A stretch of 64,000 nucleotides of DNA from Acidobacteriota bacterium (GCA_019639215.1 JAHBSH010000002.1:1-64000), one strand, 5' to 3'. Shown: positions 35,875 through 46,160, counted from the stretch's first letter. The notes: generated by a model from the sequence alone, not told the origin. Translations and numbers: made by a program.

Positions 35875-38121
35875 TCAAAACTCAAGTTTAATACCATCTT
35901 CACTCTCTGTAACCAAAACACTTCCGCCTTCTGTAAGCTTTCCAAACAAGATCTCATTTGCGAGCGGCTGTCTGATTCGTTCGTGTATCAGACGTGACAT
36001 CGGTCTGGCTCCGTAACGTGCATCAAATCCGTTTTCGGCAAGCCATGTTCTCGCACTCTCATCTAATCTGACGATCACCCGTTTCTCAGAAAGCTGTCCG
36101 TTAAGCTCTCTGATAAATTTATCAACTATCGACCCGATCACATCGATATCAAGCGGCTTGAACGCAACCCAAGCGTCCAACCTGTTTCTAAACTCCGGAG
36201 TAAAAGTTCTTTCTATCGCGCCGCGAGCGCTTCCTTTTGTCTCAGTCTGATTCCTAAAGCCAACTCCCCCGGATGAAAGCTCACGAGCTCCGGCATTTGT
36301 CGTCATTATTAAAATGACATTACGAAAATCTGCTTTCTTTCCGTTGTTGTCCGTCAGCGTTGCAGAATCCATTACCTGAAGAAGTAGATTAAAAAGATTT
36401 GGATGAGCCTTTTCTATTTCATCAAGCACAAGAACGGAATGCGGAGTTCTCATTATCGCCTCCGTCAGTAAACCACCCTGATCGAACCCGACATATCCAG
36501 GCGGCGCTCCGATGAGCCGGGAAACTGTGTGAGCCTCGGCATATTCGCTCATGTCAAAGCGTAAAAATTCAACGCCTAGAGTTTCAGCAAGCTGTTTTGA
36601 CAACTCTGTTTTCCCGACACCGGTCGGCCCTGAAAAAAGAAAAGAACCCACAGGTTTGGTTTCGTGTCCCAGACCGGCACGTGATATTTGAATTGCATCA
36701 ACGACCTTATCGATCGCTTCGTCCTGCCCGAAGATAAAACGCTTCAGATCATCGCGAAGCGAACGAAGGCGTTCTTTCTCATCTGACACGACAGTCTTAG
36801 GTGGGATCTTTGCCATGCGTGCAACCGTGTTCTCCACCATCTGAACAGAAACGCGTTTTGGTCTGCGACTTACCGGCAGCAGTTTGATCGATGCTCCTAC
36901 CTCATCTATCACATCGATTGCCTTATCCGGCAAAAACTTGTCATTGATATATTTACCTGCAAGTTCTGAAGCACTCCGCAATGCTTCATCGGTGTACTTG
37001 ACCTCGTGGTGTTTCTCGTAAAATTTCTTTAAGCCTTTCAGGATCTCAAAAGTTTCGTCTATCGTTGGTTCACCAATGTCGATCTTTTGAAACCTGCGGG
37101 CAAGAGCGCGGTCGCGGTCAAAGGCGGTCTTGTATTCAGAAAATGTTGTCGAACCAATACATCGTAATTCGCCTGCAGCCAAAGCGGGTTTTAAAATGTT
37201 CGATGCATCCATCGCTCCACCGGAAACCGCTCCGGCTCCTACGATGGTGTGTATCTCGTCTATGAAAAGGATCGCGTTCTTTTCTTTTTTCAGTTCGTTT
37301 AATATCGCCTTGAACCGCTGTTCGAAATCGCCGCGATAACGCGTACCGGCGAGAACCGCTCCCATGTCGAGTGCAAAGATCTTTGCGTCTTCAAGCACCT
37401 CGGGAACATTGCCTTCGCTTATCTTTAACGCCAGCCCTTCCGCCAAAGCCGTTTTACCAACACCCGGTTCTCCGACATACAAGGGATTGTTCTTTTTCCG
37501 CCTGCACAAAACTTGGATCGTTCGTTCTATCTCTTCATCGCGCCCAACTATAGGATCGATAAGTCCTTCCGCGGCTTTTGCTACCAGCTCAACTGTAAAG
37601 TTTGTCAGCGGCCTGGCAGACGCTCCATGTTGTTCCGTTTCGTTCTCGTCCTCGGCGTCAAATCCTTCAGGAACAGGTGTTTCATTACCTAATTTCGAAA
37701 TACCGTGAGATATATAATTAAGAATATCCAAACGAGAGACGCCGTGCTGTAAGAGAAGATAAACAGCGTAGCTTTGTTCCGCCTGATAAAAAGCAGCAAG
37801 TATGTTACCGCCATCTACCATATTCTGTCCGCTGCCTTCTGCCTGAAGCACCGCGTAATTTATGGTTGACTGAAACGTTGCGGTCAGTTCCGGCATTGCC
37901 TGTTGACCGGCGGGCATTCTTTCGAGAGATTCCTCAAAATATTTTTCCAGTGAGTCTGCGATCAGGTCGATGCGCGCACCGCAGTTGAAGAGAATGTCGC
38001 GGGCGGCTGTATCCTGCAATAAAGCGTATAGCAGATGTTCCAGTGTGACGTAGTCATGACGGTATTTTACAGCCTGATCAACAGCAAAGCTCAGAGTTTC
38101 TTCCAATTCGCGGGTCAACAT
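35875..38121 (-). CDS. clpA: ATP-dependent Clp protease ATP-binding subunit ClpA
   Basis: A 748-residue AAA+ unfoldase that feeds proteins into ClpP. An N domain with two Clp repeats (1-145) is followed by two AAA+ modules: Walker A GEPGVGKT at 217-224 with ILFIDEIHTIVGAG, and a second Walker A GPTGVGKT near 500 with VLVLDEIEKAHPN. The loop before the second module lacks the long middle domain of ClpB, and the last third has the ClpA/ClpX-type Clp D2-small domain. No clpS, its usual partner, is adjacent. It starts at 38121 with a TAGAAT box seven bases upstream and no Shine-Dalgarno. Confidence 0.92.
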   Translation of the reverse strand: MLTRELEETLSFAVDQAVKYRHDYVTLEHLLYALLQDTAARDILFNCGARIDLIADSLEKYFEESLERMPAGQQAMPELTATFQSTINYAVLQAEGSGQNMVDGGNILAAFYQAEQSYAVYLLLQHGVSRLDILNYISHGISKLGNETPVPEGFDAEDENETEQHGASARPLTNFTVELVAKAAEGLIDPIVGRDEEIERTIQVLCRRKKNNPLYVGEPGVGKTALAEGLALKISEGNVPEVLEDAKIFALDMGAVLAGTRYRGDFEQRFKAILNELKKEKNAILFIDEIHTIVGAGAVSGGAMDASNILKPALAAGELRCIGSTTFSEYKTAFDRDRALARRFQKIDIGEPTIDETFEILKGLKKFYEKHHEVKYTDEALRSASELAGKYINDKFLPDKAIDVIDEVGASIKLLPVSRRPKRVSVQMVENTVARMAKIPPKTVVSDEKERLRSLRDDLKRFIFGQDEAIDKVVDAIQISRAGLGHETKPVGSFLFSGPTGVGKTELSKQLAETLGVEFLRFDMSEYAEAHTVSRLIGAPPGYVGFDQGGLLTEAIMRTPHSVLVLDEIEKAHPNLFNLLLQVMDSATLTDNNGKKADFRNVILIMTTNAGARELSSGGVGFRNQTETKGSARGAIERTFTPEFRNRLDAWVAFKPLDIDVIGSIVDKFIRELNGQLSEKRVIVRLDESARTWLAENGFDARYGARPMSRLIHERIRQPLANEILFGKLTEGGSVLVTESEDGIKLEF

Positions 38122-38128
38122 ATTTCTA

Positions 38129-38134
38129 ATTCTA
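38129..38134 (-). promoter_or_regulatory. -10-like box before clpA, possible leaderless start
   Basis: TAGAAT on the - strand ends seven bases before the clpA ATG. No Shine-Dalgarno is present, and I see no good -35. Confidence 0.4.
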
Positions 38135-38281
38135 TACTACTTTGACTTGATCTATGCTCCAATGGTTTGCACTCGTTTTGCTAAATTAGGTGTTACGAGA
38201 TCACAGAAAGCATACCTTTTCTTGCCTAAATACATTGTTTCCAAAAAAGAAGTGCTTAAATATTTTTCTAAACCGATGGTC

Positions 38282-39199
38282 TTATAAAATACTTACTCCG
38301 CCGCTTTTTATTCCGGAAACATATGTGTTGAACTCTATACCGGTAGCTGAATACTCGCTTCGTATAGCTTGTTCTATCAATCGAGCCGAATTCTCATTTT
38401 CAGCTAAAAGGAACATCGAAGGCCCGGAACCCGAAATGCCTCCGCCAATTGCACCGGCTGAGCGTCCTGCTTTCATCACTTCGTCAAAATGAGGAATAAG
38501 GCTTTTTCTGACAGGTTCAACTATTACGTCCTCCATCGAACGGTTCAACAGATCAAGATCGCCGCTTGATAAAGCCGCAACGAAAGCACCGAGATTGCTC
38601 CACTGGCGAACAGCGGAACTAAGCGGCACTTGTTTAGGAAGAATCGCTCTAGCTTCCGCAGTTTTTATCTCTATCTGAGGATGGATCACGGTTGCCCACA
38701 ACGCCGGACACGAAAGCTCGACAATATCAAGTGGGTCAACTGACCTGACCAGAACAAAACCACCGTAAATGCAAGGAGCAGCATTGTCGGCATGACGTGC
38801 TCCTGACGCAAGCATTTCACCGTGCATAGCAAACTCCACCAGTTCTCCTTTCGAGAATCCCAGGCCAAGGAGTTCGTTGACACCAACAACCGCTCCGCAA
38901 GAACTTGCCGCGCTCGACCCTATACCGCTGCCGGGCTTTATGCTTTTTGTTGATGTGATCTCCAGTCCCTGATCAATACCTGCAACACGAAGCATTTCCG
39001 AAACCGCCACACCCGCCACATTCATCTGCGGATCGGTCGGCAGTCCAAAGGCATCGTTATTTACTATACTGATCCCTTTTTCATCTGCTTTTCGTATGTT
39101 CAGTTTGTCAAATGGCTGATCAAGCGCGAACCCGAGACAATCAAACCCGCATACTACGTTAGAAACTGTGGCCGGAGAAGAAACTGTTATGTCATTCAT
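38282..39199 (-). CDS. thrB: homoserine kinase
   Basis: A 305-residue GHMP kinase that phosphorylates homoserine in threonine synthesis. The N-terminal strand (SPATVSNVVCGFDCLGFAL), the ATP loop PGSGIGSSAASSCGA near residue 88, and the C-terminal GAIGGGISGSGPSMFLL glycine-rich motif are all present. Length is normal. It is divergent from thrC, with a shared 70-base gap as the only possible promoter region for both directions. In most genomes thrB is on the same strand as thrA and thrC. Confidence 0.93.
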   Translation of the reverse strand: MNDITVSSPATVSNVVCGFDCLGFALDQPFDKLNIRKADEKGISIVNNDAFGLPTDPQMNVAGVAVSEMLRVAGIDQGLEITSTKSIKPGSGIGSSAASSCGAVVGVNELLGLGFSKGELVEFAMHGEMLASGARHADNAAPCIYGGFVLVRSVDPLDIVELSCPALWATVIHPQIEIKTAEARAILPKQVPLSSAVRQWSNLGAFVAALSSGDLDLLNRSMEDVIVEPVRKSLIPHFDEVMKAGRSAGAIGGGISGSGPSMFLLAENENSARLIEQAIRSEYSATGIEFNTYVSGIKSGGVSIL

Positions 39200-39269
39200 A
39201 TTTTCATAAGTCCATGAATGGTATTATCATAGCGTATCGGAAGAACAAGGATCTGTCTCCGAATCATAA

Positions 39270-40568
39270 ATGCAATACTTTAGCACAAACCACCGATCGG
39301 CCTCGGTTTCGTTTCGCGACGCTGCCATCATTGGCCAGCCCGATGACAAAGGCCTGTATTTTCCAGCGGAACTTTCGACGGTTTCGGACGAATTTCTGGC
39401 ATCACTGCCCGAGCTGTCTAACGAAGAAATTGCGTTCAATGTTATGCGGCCCTATGTCGCCGACAGCTTGCCGGACGATGTTCTCGCAGAAATATGCACA
39501 GAAACAGTCAGCTTCGATTTTCCGCTTGTTGCCCTGAATGAAAACATCTCAGTACTGGAACTGTTTCACGGACCAACCCTTGCGTTCAAGGATGTCGGGG
39601 CAAGATTCATGAGTCGCTGCTTGGAATATTTCGCCAGAGATATTTCAAAGCGGCCGGTCGTTATAGTTGCGACATCAGGCGATACGGGGGGAGCTGTGGC
39701 AAATGGGTTTGCAGATGCTGACGGCGTTGACGTAGTAATTCTTTTTCCAAAAGGTTTGGTTAGCCGCATTCAGGAACTCCAACTCACACGCTGCGGAAGC
39801 AATGTGACTCCGCTTGAAGTTAATGGCAACTTTGATGATTGCCAACGATTGGCCAAGACAGCTCTCGCCGACACTGATCTGGGATCAAAGCTTTTTTTGA
39901 CCTCGGCAAATTCAATAAATGTTGCGCGATGGCTGCCGCAGCAGATCTATTATTTTTTGGCCGTCAAACAGTGGAAAGATGTAGAACCACCTGTGTTCTC
40001 AGTTCCTAGCGGAAATTTTGGCAATATCGCCGCAGCCGTCCTCGCTTATCGCTCAGGTTTGCCAGTGCGGTCATTTGTCGCAGCGTGCAATGCAAACGAT
40101 GTTTTCACACGATTTATCCGGACCGGATCTTTTGAAGCGAAACCCTCTGTTCCGACAATATCCAACGCAATGGATATAGGCGACCCGAGTAATTTTGTGA
40201 GGATAGTGGAGCTTTTCGGCGGTGACACGGACAAGCTTAGGAGAATGATCGCGTCATACAGTATTTCAGATGAAGAAACTGCGGAGACGATCCGCTCGGT
40301 TCACGATAGATTTGGATACATCCTCGACCCTCACGGTGCGGTGGCTTTTGCCGCGTTGACACGCCATCAGGAATTCTTCGCGGAGGACAAAGGCATAGTT
40401 GTCGAAACCGCTCATCCTGTGAAGTTCGACTCGGTCGAAAAGATCCTTGGAATGAAGATCGAAGCTCCTGCGTCAATTCTCGATCTGGAAAAGATTCCAA
40501 AATGGAGTATCGAGATCGGCACCAGCTACCAAACTGTTAAGGATATTTTATTAAGTCTTGAGTCATGA
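39270..40568 (+). CDS. thrC: threonine synthase
   Basis: A 432-residue PLP enzyme that turns O-phosphohomoserine into threonine. The PLP lysine is K107 in the LAFKDVGARF block; a phosphate-binding region ATSGDTGGAV and a late glycine-rich VPSGNFGNIAAA follow. The size and the N-terminal FSTNHRSASVSF domain fit the E. coli-like (long) class. It starts the + strand thr pair with thrA 21 bases downstream. Confidence 0.93.
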   Translation: MQYFSTNHRSASVSFRDAAIIGQPDDKGLYFPAELSTVSDEFLASLPELSNEEIAFNVMRPYVADSLPDDVLAEICTETVSFDFPLVALNENISVLELFHGPTLAFKDVGARFMSRCLEYFARDISKRPVVIVATSGDTGGAVANGFADADGVDVVILFPKGLVSRIQELQLTRCGSNVTPLEVNGNFDDCQRLAKTALADTDLGSKLFLTSANSINVARWLPQQIYYFLAVKQWKDVEPPVFSVPSGNFGNIAAAVLAYRSGLPVRSFVAACNANDVFTRFIRTGSFEAKPSVPTISNAMDIGDPSNFVRIVELFGGDTDKLRRMIASYSISDEETAETIRSVHDRFGYILDPHGAVAFAALTRHQEFFAEDKGIVVETAHPVKFDSVEKILGMKIEAPASILDLEKIPKWSIEIGTSYQTVKDILLSLES

Positions 40569-40589
40569 TCGACCGCGAGGTCAAGCAGT

Positions 40590-43034
40590 ATGAAAGTTCA
40601 AAAATTCGGCGGCTCATCAGTAGCCAACGCAGAAAATATAGAAAAGGTTATAGCCATTGTCAGCTCTGACGGTGTTAGTGGAAAACGTGTCCTTATTTTT
40701 TCCGCACTCCAGGGAACAACGGACGCATTGATAAAAGCCGGCCGTTTGGCTGAGGTTGCCGATGATGGGTATCTTGAGATCGTTTCAGAGACAGAACAAA
40801 AACACAGGAATACGATACGAGAACTGTTCCCCGATATCGTTCCGAGCGAACTTGATGAATTTGTTGACGCTGCGATCGCCGAACTTGAGAACGTATACGA
40901 GGGAGTTCGCCGCATTCAGGAATTATCCGGAAGAACTTTGGATAAATTGCTGAGCTTTGGTGAGTTGGTGATGTCTCGTATCATTTCTGAGAAGCTGAAC
41001 TATATTGGTCTCAGAAATGAATGGGTAGATTCGCGTGACATCATTTTCACTGATTCTAATTTTGGTTTTGCTTCGGTTGACCGTGATAAAACCTATGCGG
41101 CAATAGCAGAACGTATTCTAAACACGAAGGCCGACCTTTTTGTCGCTCCGGGATTCATCGGGAGATCTTCTAACGGTTCTACCACCACATTGGGCAGAGG
41201 CGGTTCGGACTACACAGCCGCTCTTTTTGCAGCGGCTACTGATGCCGACGTTCTGGAGATCTGGACCGATGTAAGTGGAATGATGACGGCCGATCCTCGA
41301 TTTGTCCGTAAGGTAAGACAGATCCCGCAGATAAATTATCGCGAGGCAATGGAACTCTCGCATTTCGGCGCAAAGGTAATTTATCCTCCGACCATTCAGC
41401 CGGTGATGTCAAAAGGCATTCCAATGTGGATCAAAAATACCTTTGACCCTGAGGGTCACGGAACACTCGTCAAGACTGAAGCAGGTTCGAAAGAGGATGT
41501 TGTCCGCGGCATCACAAGTATTGACAACATCGCCGTCTTAAGCCTCGAGGGCAGCGGAATGGTAGGTATTCCGGGATTTTCCAAGCGTCTGTTCGACGCT
41601 CTGTCAAAAGCGCGGATAAACGTAATTCTAATAACTCAAAGCTCATCGGAACATTCGATCTGCGTTGCCGTGGATGAGCGCGACGCAGAGATGGCCAGAG
41701 CCGTTGTCGATCAGGAGTTTGAAAACGAGATAAAGATCGGAAAGATCGAGCCGCTTGACGTGCAGAAGGGCTTTTCCATACTCGCACTCGTTGGTGACAA
41801 CATGAAGGCCCATACCGGCATCAGTGGCCGCATGTTTATGACACTCGCCTACAATGGGATAAATATTCATGCTATCGCACAGGGTTCTTCTGAACGAAAT
41901 ATTTCGGCAATAATAACTTCTCGTGACGTCCGCAAAGCTGTTAACGCACTTCATGAGGAGTTTTTCTCTGATGGCAAAAAGCAGATCAATCTATATATCG
42001 CAGGAGTAGGAACGGTTGGCCGCAGGCTACTTGAACAGATCGCATCTCAAGCAGATTTTCTTTCGCAAAAGATGCATTTGAACTTGCGGGTTATAGGTCT
42101 TGCAAACAGCCGCCGCGGTCTTCTTTCAGAAACAGGATTGGAGCTTGGCGGCATAACAGAACGACTTGTCGAAGGTGAAGAAACCGATATTCATAAGTTT
42201 ACTGACGCGATCGGTAAACAAAATCTTCGAAATTCTGTTTTTATTGACCTGTCGGCTAACTCTGAGGTTGTCGAGACATATCCCAAGCTTCTTGAAAGGA
42301 GTGTCGCTGTCATTGCCTGCAACAAGATAGCGTGTTCATCCGAGCTGGCGAGATATAAAAAGCTGAAAAGACTGGCTCGGGAATATAACGCCAACTTTTA
42401 TTTCGAAACAAATGTCGGCGCCGGCCTTCCGATCATAAGCACGCTTAGCGACCTTATCCAAAGCGGCGACAGCGTTAATCGTATCGAAGCTGTTCTATCC
42501 GGCACTCTGAATTATGTATTCAACAACTATGACGGCTCGCGGCCGTTTGCCGACATAGTCCGTCAGGCGCAAGATGAGGGCTATACAGAACCAGATCCGC
42601 GTCTCGACCTTAGCGGAACTGACGTTGCCAGAAAGATCTTGATCCTTGCGCGCGAGGCAGGCTATGACATGGAGATCGATGAGGTTGAAAATACCCCGTT
42701 TCTTCCTGAAAGCTGCCTTCAAGGCTCGGTTGAGGATTTCTACTCTGAAATGGCGCGGAACGAAGATCATTTTCGAAGGCTTTTCGAAGAAGCACGCTCC
42801 GAAAGACTTACGCTGAAATATATAGCCGTTCTTGCAGACGGAAAAGCAAAGGTCGGGTTGCAAAAGATCAGCTCCGATCATAACTTTGCAAATCTTTCCG
42901 GTAAGGATAATGCCGTTCTTTTCTATACATCGCGTTACAATGACCAGCCTCTTGTTATAAAAGGTGCAGGCGCGGGAGCGGACGTTACGGCTGCCGGTGT
43001 GTTCGCTGATATCATCAAGGCTTCTCGTTCCTAA
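40590..43034 (+). CDS. thrA: bifunctional aspartate kinase / homoserine dehydrogenase
   Basis: An 814-residue fusion, normal for ThrA. Residues ~1-290 are aspartate kinase (KFGGSSVANAENI at the start; TTLGRGGSDYTAAL ATP site), ~300-460 are two ACT-like regulatory domains (VLSLEGSGMVGIPG and FSILALVGDNM), and from ~465 homoserine dehydrogenase (LYIAGVGTVGRRLL NAD site, GLPIISTLSDL, then SGTLNYVFN). It catalyses the first and third steps toward threonine, and the ACT domains usually give feedback inhibition by threonine. It follows thrC by 21 bases, a coupled arrangement. The order thrC-thrA with thrB divergent is uncommon. Confidence 0.93.
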   Translation: MKVQKFGGSSVANAENIEKVIAIVSSDGVSGKRVLIFSALQGTTDALIKAGRLAEVADDGYLEIVSETEQKHRNTIRELFPDIVPSELDEFVDAAIAELENVYEGVRRIQELSGRTLDKLLSFGELVMSRIISEKLNYIGLRNEWVDSRDIIFTDSNFGFASVDRDKTYAAIAERILNTKADLFVAPGFIGRSSNGSTTTLGRGGSDYTAALFAAATDADVLEIWTDVSGMMTADPRFVRKVRQIPQINYREAMELSHFGAKVIYPPTIQPVMSKGIPMWIKNTFDPEGHGTLVKTEAGSKEDVVRGITSIDNIAVLSLEGSGMVGIPGFSKRLFDALSKARINVILITQSSSEHSICVAVDERDAEMARAVVDQEFENEIKIGKIEPLDVQKGFSILALVGDNMKAHTGISGRMFMTLAYNGINIHAIAQGSSERNISAIITSRDVRKAVNALHEEFFSDGKKQINLYIAGVGTVGRRLLEQIASQADFLSQKMHLNLRVIGLANSRRGLLSETGLELGGITERLVEGEETDIHKFTDAIGKQNLRNSVFIDLSANSEVVETYPKLLERSVAVIACNKIACSSELARYKKLKRLAREYNANFYFETNVGAGLPIISTLSDLIQSGDSVNRIEAVLSGTLNYVFNNYDGSRPFADIVRQAQDEGYTEPDPRLDLSGTDVARKILILAREAGYDMEIDEVENTPFLPESCLQGSVEDFYSEMARNEDHFRRLFEEARSERLTLKYIAVLADGKAKVGLQKISSDHNFANLSGKDNAVLFYTSRYNDQPLVIKGAGAGADVTAAGVFADIIKASRS

Positions 43035-43047
43035 AGGAGTTGCGGTT

Positions 43048-43500
43048 ATGCAGAAAGTAATAAATGTCATTGTGTTCGCGTGTTTTCTCGGTGCGTTCTC
43101 ACACTTCGTTGTTGCTCAGACGAAACCAAGCAAAGCATAAATCGCTGTAGCTGCAGCAAACGAAGCCTATGACAGAGCAATAGTATCGGCAGACACTTCT
43201 TCTTACAGCCGTATCGTTAGTGACGATTTTCGTTTGACGGATTTCAGGGGTGTGGTCACAACCAAAGCTCAGGAACTCCACAAAATGAATGCACGAACAT
43301 TTAAGTTCATCTACGGAAAAAACAGCGATGTAGTTGTTAGAGTGTATGGCAAGGCCGCAGTTGTAACAGAAAGGTTTGATGCCAAACTCATCGATGATAA
43401 AGGAAAGGAAAATTCTTTTGCTGAACGATACACTGCTATTTTTGTGAAACGCGGATCTGTTTGGCAAATGGCTGCAGAACAATCAACAGAGATCAAATAA
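43048..43500 (+). pseudogene. DUF4440/NTF2-like exported protein broken by one stop codon
   Basis: An ATG at 43048, 13 bases after thrA, with a good AGGAGT ribosome site, encodes a signal peptide (VIVFACFLGAFSHFVVAQ). Codon 31 is TAA (43138-43140). The same frame then continues without another stop to 43500 and reads as a DUF4440 domain (AVAAANEAYDRAIVSADTSSYSRIVSDDFRLTDF, VVVRVYGKAAVVTERF, FVKRGSVWQMAAEQST). So one nonsense change separates the export signal from an otherwise intact domain. It may be a recent pseudogene, a sequencing error, or, less likely, stop-codon readthrough. Confidence 0.78.
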
Positions 43501-43513
43501 CTCAGTAGATAAG

Positions 43514-44746
43514 ATGAAGAACATATATATGAGCTTTCGCCTGATCGCATTGGCTGTTGTCGTGTCAATTTTATCGGTTCATGTTTCAGCTCAGCAACAT
43601 TATGTACCGACCGCAGGAACGTGGGATCGCCGAACGCCTCAACAAGCAAAACTCGATCCAATCAAGCTCAAAGAAGCGATTGATTTTGCGGTTGCAAGTG
43701 AATCTAAAACTACAAGGGATCTTGAACTGGCTCACTACCAATCATTTGGCAGGGAACCTTTTGGCGATGCGATCGGTAGGTTCAAGGCGCGTGGCAACGC
43801 GACTGGCATTATCATCCGTAACGGTTATATTGTCGCAGAATGGGGTGACCCGTCTCGCGTGGATATGACATTCAGCGTGACAAAGAGTTTTATCTCAACC
43901 ACGGTCGGTTTGGCACTTGATCGAAATTTGATAAAAGACCTCAACGATAAAGTAGTTGATTATGATTCTCCTGTTGCATCTTATGTGCCGGGACAAAGAT
44001 TTGACGCTCAGGAACGATTTGGAAAAGATCATTTCATTGAGCTTTTTGCGACACCCCATAACCGCAAGATCACATGGGATCATCTGCTTCGGCAGACAAG
44101 CGACTGGGAAGGCTCGTTGTGGGGAAAATTTGACTGGGCGGACAGGCCTGACCGTGATACATCAAAATGGATCAGCCGGGAAAGGAACGAACCCGGTGCG
44201 GTCTATGAATACAATGACGTCCGGGTCAATGTCCTTGCTCTTGCTGCGCAAAATGTTTGGCGCAGGCCGCTACCGCAAGTTTTGAAAGAGTATGTAATGG
44301 ATGAGATCGGAGCCTCAAATACCTGGCGTTGGTTTGGATATGAGAATTCGTTTGTCATTATGGACGGGCAAATTTCTCAAGCTGTCAGCGGCGGCGGACA
44401 TTGGGGCGGCGGAATGTTCATCAATGCCTACGATATGGCTCGGTTCGGGCTGCTCACATCAAGAAACGGAAAGTGGGGAAACAAACAACTTTTGTCCGAA
44501 GCCTTTAATCGCCAAGCCAGAACACCGACATCCGCACAACCGACTTATGGTTTTATGAACTGGTTCCTTAACACTGATAAGAAAATGTATGCGGCAGCAC
44601 CTGAATCCGCATTTGTCCATGTAGGCAATGGAACAAACATCATCTATATTGACCCAGATAACGACATAGTAGTTGTCGCCCGCTGGATCGAGAATGGAAA
44701 GATAAGTGAGTTTATTGAAAAGGTAACGGCAAGCGTCGAGCGATAG
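43514..44746 (+). CDS. beta-lactamase-fold serine hydrolase, exported
   Basis: A 410-residue protein with a signal peptide (LIALAVVVSILSVHVSAQ). It is a different member from the hydrolase at 33894: S121-V-T-K124, a YEYND block near 231-235 in place of the usual YxN, HVGNGTN late in the chain, and a SGGGHWGGGMF segment. It is close to the CubicO/EstB-type esterases. It follows the broken DUF4440 gene by 13 bases and ends at a strong hairpin terminator. The substrate is unknown. Confidence 0.82.
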   Translation: MKNIYMSFRLIALAVVVSILSVHVSAQQHYVPTAGTWDRRTPQQAKLDPIKLKEAIDFAVASESKTTRDLELAHYQSFGREPFGDAIGRFKARGNATGIIIRNGYIVAEWGDPSRVDMTFSVTKSFISTTVGLALDRNLIKDLNDKVVDYDSPVASYVPGQRFDAQERFGKDHFIELFATPHNRKITWDHLLRQTSDWEGSLWGKFDWADRPDRDTSKWISRERNEPGAVYEYNDVRVNVLALAAQNVWRRPLPQVLKEYVMDEIGASNTWRWFGYENSFVIMDGQISQAVSGGGHWGGGMFINAYDMARFGLLTSRNGKWGNKQLLSEAFNRQARTPTSAQPTYGFMNWFLNTDKKMYAAAPESAFVHVGNGTNIIYIDPDNDIVVVARWIENGKISEFIEKVTASVER

Positions 44747-44766
44747 TTCAGGTATATTCTGTTTTT

Positions 44767-44807
44767 GAAAAGCTGACTGCCGGATGCTTTTCCGCAGCCA
44801 GCTTTTC
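44767..44807. terminator. bidirectional hairpin terminator
   Basis: GAAAAGCTGACTGC (44767-44780) pairs with GCAGCCAGCTTTTC (44794-44807) with one mismatch. It lies between the + strand hydrolase and the - strand pirin, and has T runs on both sides. Confidence 0.8.
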
Positions 44808-44820
44808 TACAGATCACATT

Positions 44821-45519
44821 TTAATTCAGATCGAAAAGAAGGAATTCTGTTTTGTCTTTTGTTGCTTTCAGTGAGAGCAAATGCTCTTCGCTTATCGCAG
44901 CACCGTCGCCAGGTTCCAGAGTCTCTCCGTTTACTTCGAGTTCGCCGCTTATCAACTGTATCCACGCATGGCGTCCATCCGGTATCGAATATTCTATCTC
45001 GTTACCTGCCGAAAGTATCGACGCGTAGAGTTTCACATCCTGATTGATATGAACTGAACCGTCATCGCCGCCACGGGAAGCCACCAGTTTAAGCTTGCCT
45101 TGTTTTTCTTCAGGAGCAAAAAATGTCTGCTCATAGCTTGGTTCAAGGTTTTGCTTTTCAGGCAAGATCCATATTTGCAGTAAATGAGTTTTATCGGTTG
45201 GCGAGCTGAACTCGCTATGCAAAACGCCTGTTCCGGCAGTCATTCGCTGAACCTCGTGCGGACGGATCGTTTCTCCATTGCCCATCGAATCGCGATGCGA
45301 CAATTCGCCATCAATCACGTAAGTAACGATCTCCATATCGCGATGCCCGTGCGTCGGAAAGCCTTGTGCCGGAGCAACGTAATCTTCGTTTATCACACGC
45401 AGATCGCGAAAACCCATATTCTGCGGATCGTAGTAATCAGCAAATGAAAAGCTGTGATATGTATCAAGCCAACCGTGATCAGCATGCCCGCGCTCGTTCG
45501 ATCTTCTTATCTTGATCAT
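44821..45519 (-). CDS. pirin-family protein, YhhW-like
   Basis: A 232-residue bicupin. The start at 45519 has AGGAGG eight bases upstream and gives the typical opening [24 protein letters not shown]; a longer frame to 45567 is unlikely. The N-terminal cupin has [16 protein letters not shown], the metal-binding His/Glu set of quercetinase-type pirins, and the C-terminal cupin has the [13 protein letters not shown] strand. YhhW-like pirins oxidise flavonoids such as quercetin in vitro; the physiological role is not settled. A second pirin gene lies about 600 bases away on the same strand. Confidence 0.88.
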   Translation of the reverse strand: MIKIRRSNERGHADHGWLDTYHSFSFADYYDPQNMGFRDLRVINEDYVAPAQGFPTHGHRDMEIVTYVIDGELSHRDSMGNGETIRPHEVQRMTAGTGVLHSEFSSPTDKTHLLQIWILPEKQNLEPSYEQTFFAPEEKQGKLKLVASRGGDDGSVHINQDVKLYASILSAGNEIEYSIPDGRHAWIQLISGELEVNGETLEPGDGAAISEEHLLSLKATKDKTEFLLFDLN

Positions 45520-45634
45520 CTTTTCCTCCTTGTTTGCTTCTGCTCTCATCAGCAAATGCCTATACAAGAAGTTTATACAAAAACCGCTTCTGTGAAACCA
45601 TCTATTAAGATGACCGATATCTAATACTTTTGGA

Positions 45635-46132
45635 CTACATACTTTCCTTTCTTTCGGTTATGAACCGGAACATAACCAACGAACATACCAAGGCAGGAAC
45701 AGAGAGAATTGCACCGCAGATGAATGCAGATTGGAGTATTTCAAGAAAGGAAAATGTCTCATCCAAAAAAATGTTTGAGTGACTCTTTGCCGGTATAGAA
45801 ACGATCCAGACCCGGAAAAAGAATGAGAAAGTAAAAAGTTGTGCTCCAAGTAATGAGATCAATATCCATGTCGGAATGGAGGACATTATCTTCTTACCGA
45901 ACTTCCATACCATCAATGCGGCAGCAAAATATGATATGACAGCAAAAGCAATGATCTCTGCATAGGTCATCATCTCATTCACCGTGTCTGTGACTTGAGG
46001 AATGTGCTGATATTGTGAATTAGTGTACATCCACGCTAAGGCGGAAGAGATCAGGCCAAAGCTTGCGGCTGAACCGTAAGCGATGGCCTGTTTAAGATCA
46101 TTTCCTTGTTTCACTGCGACAGGATCAATCAT
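45635..46132 (-). CDS. small membrane protein, function unknown
   Basis: A 165-residue protein with about four hydrophobic segments ([79 protein letters not shown]). The ATG at 46132 was preferred to an earlier one at 46201, which would overlap the upstream pirin gene and add a charged stretch of 23 residues. No family recognised. It is 28 bases after the second pirin gene, which suggests cotranscription. Confidence 0.6.
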   Translation of the reverse strand: MIDPVAVKQGNDLKQAIAYGSAASFGLISSALAWMYTNSQYQHIPQVTDTVNEMMTYAEIIAFAVISYFAAALMVWKFGKKIMSSIPTWILISLLGAQLFTFSFFFRVWIVSIPAKSHSNIFLDETFSFLEILQSAFICGAILSVPALVCSLVMFRFITERKESM

Positions 46133-46160
46133 TGCCGCCCAAGTGTACTCTCGTAGATCG

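Noticed and set aside
39227-39439. - strand frame in front of thrB extending into thrC
   Set aside because: It overlaps the thrC start and shows no conserved residues; the thrB start at 39199 has a normal N terminus.
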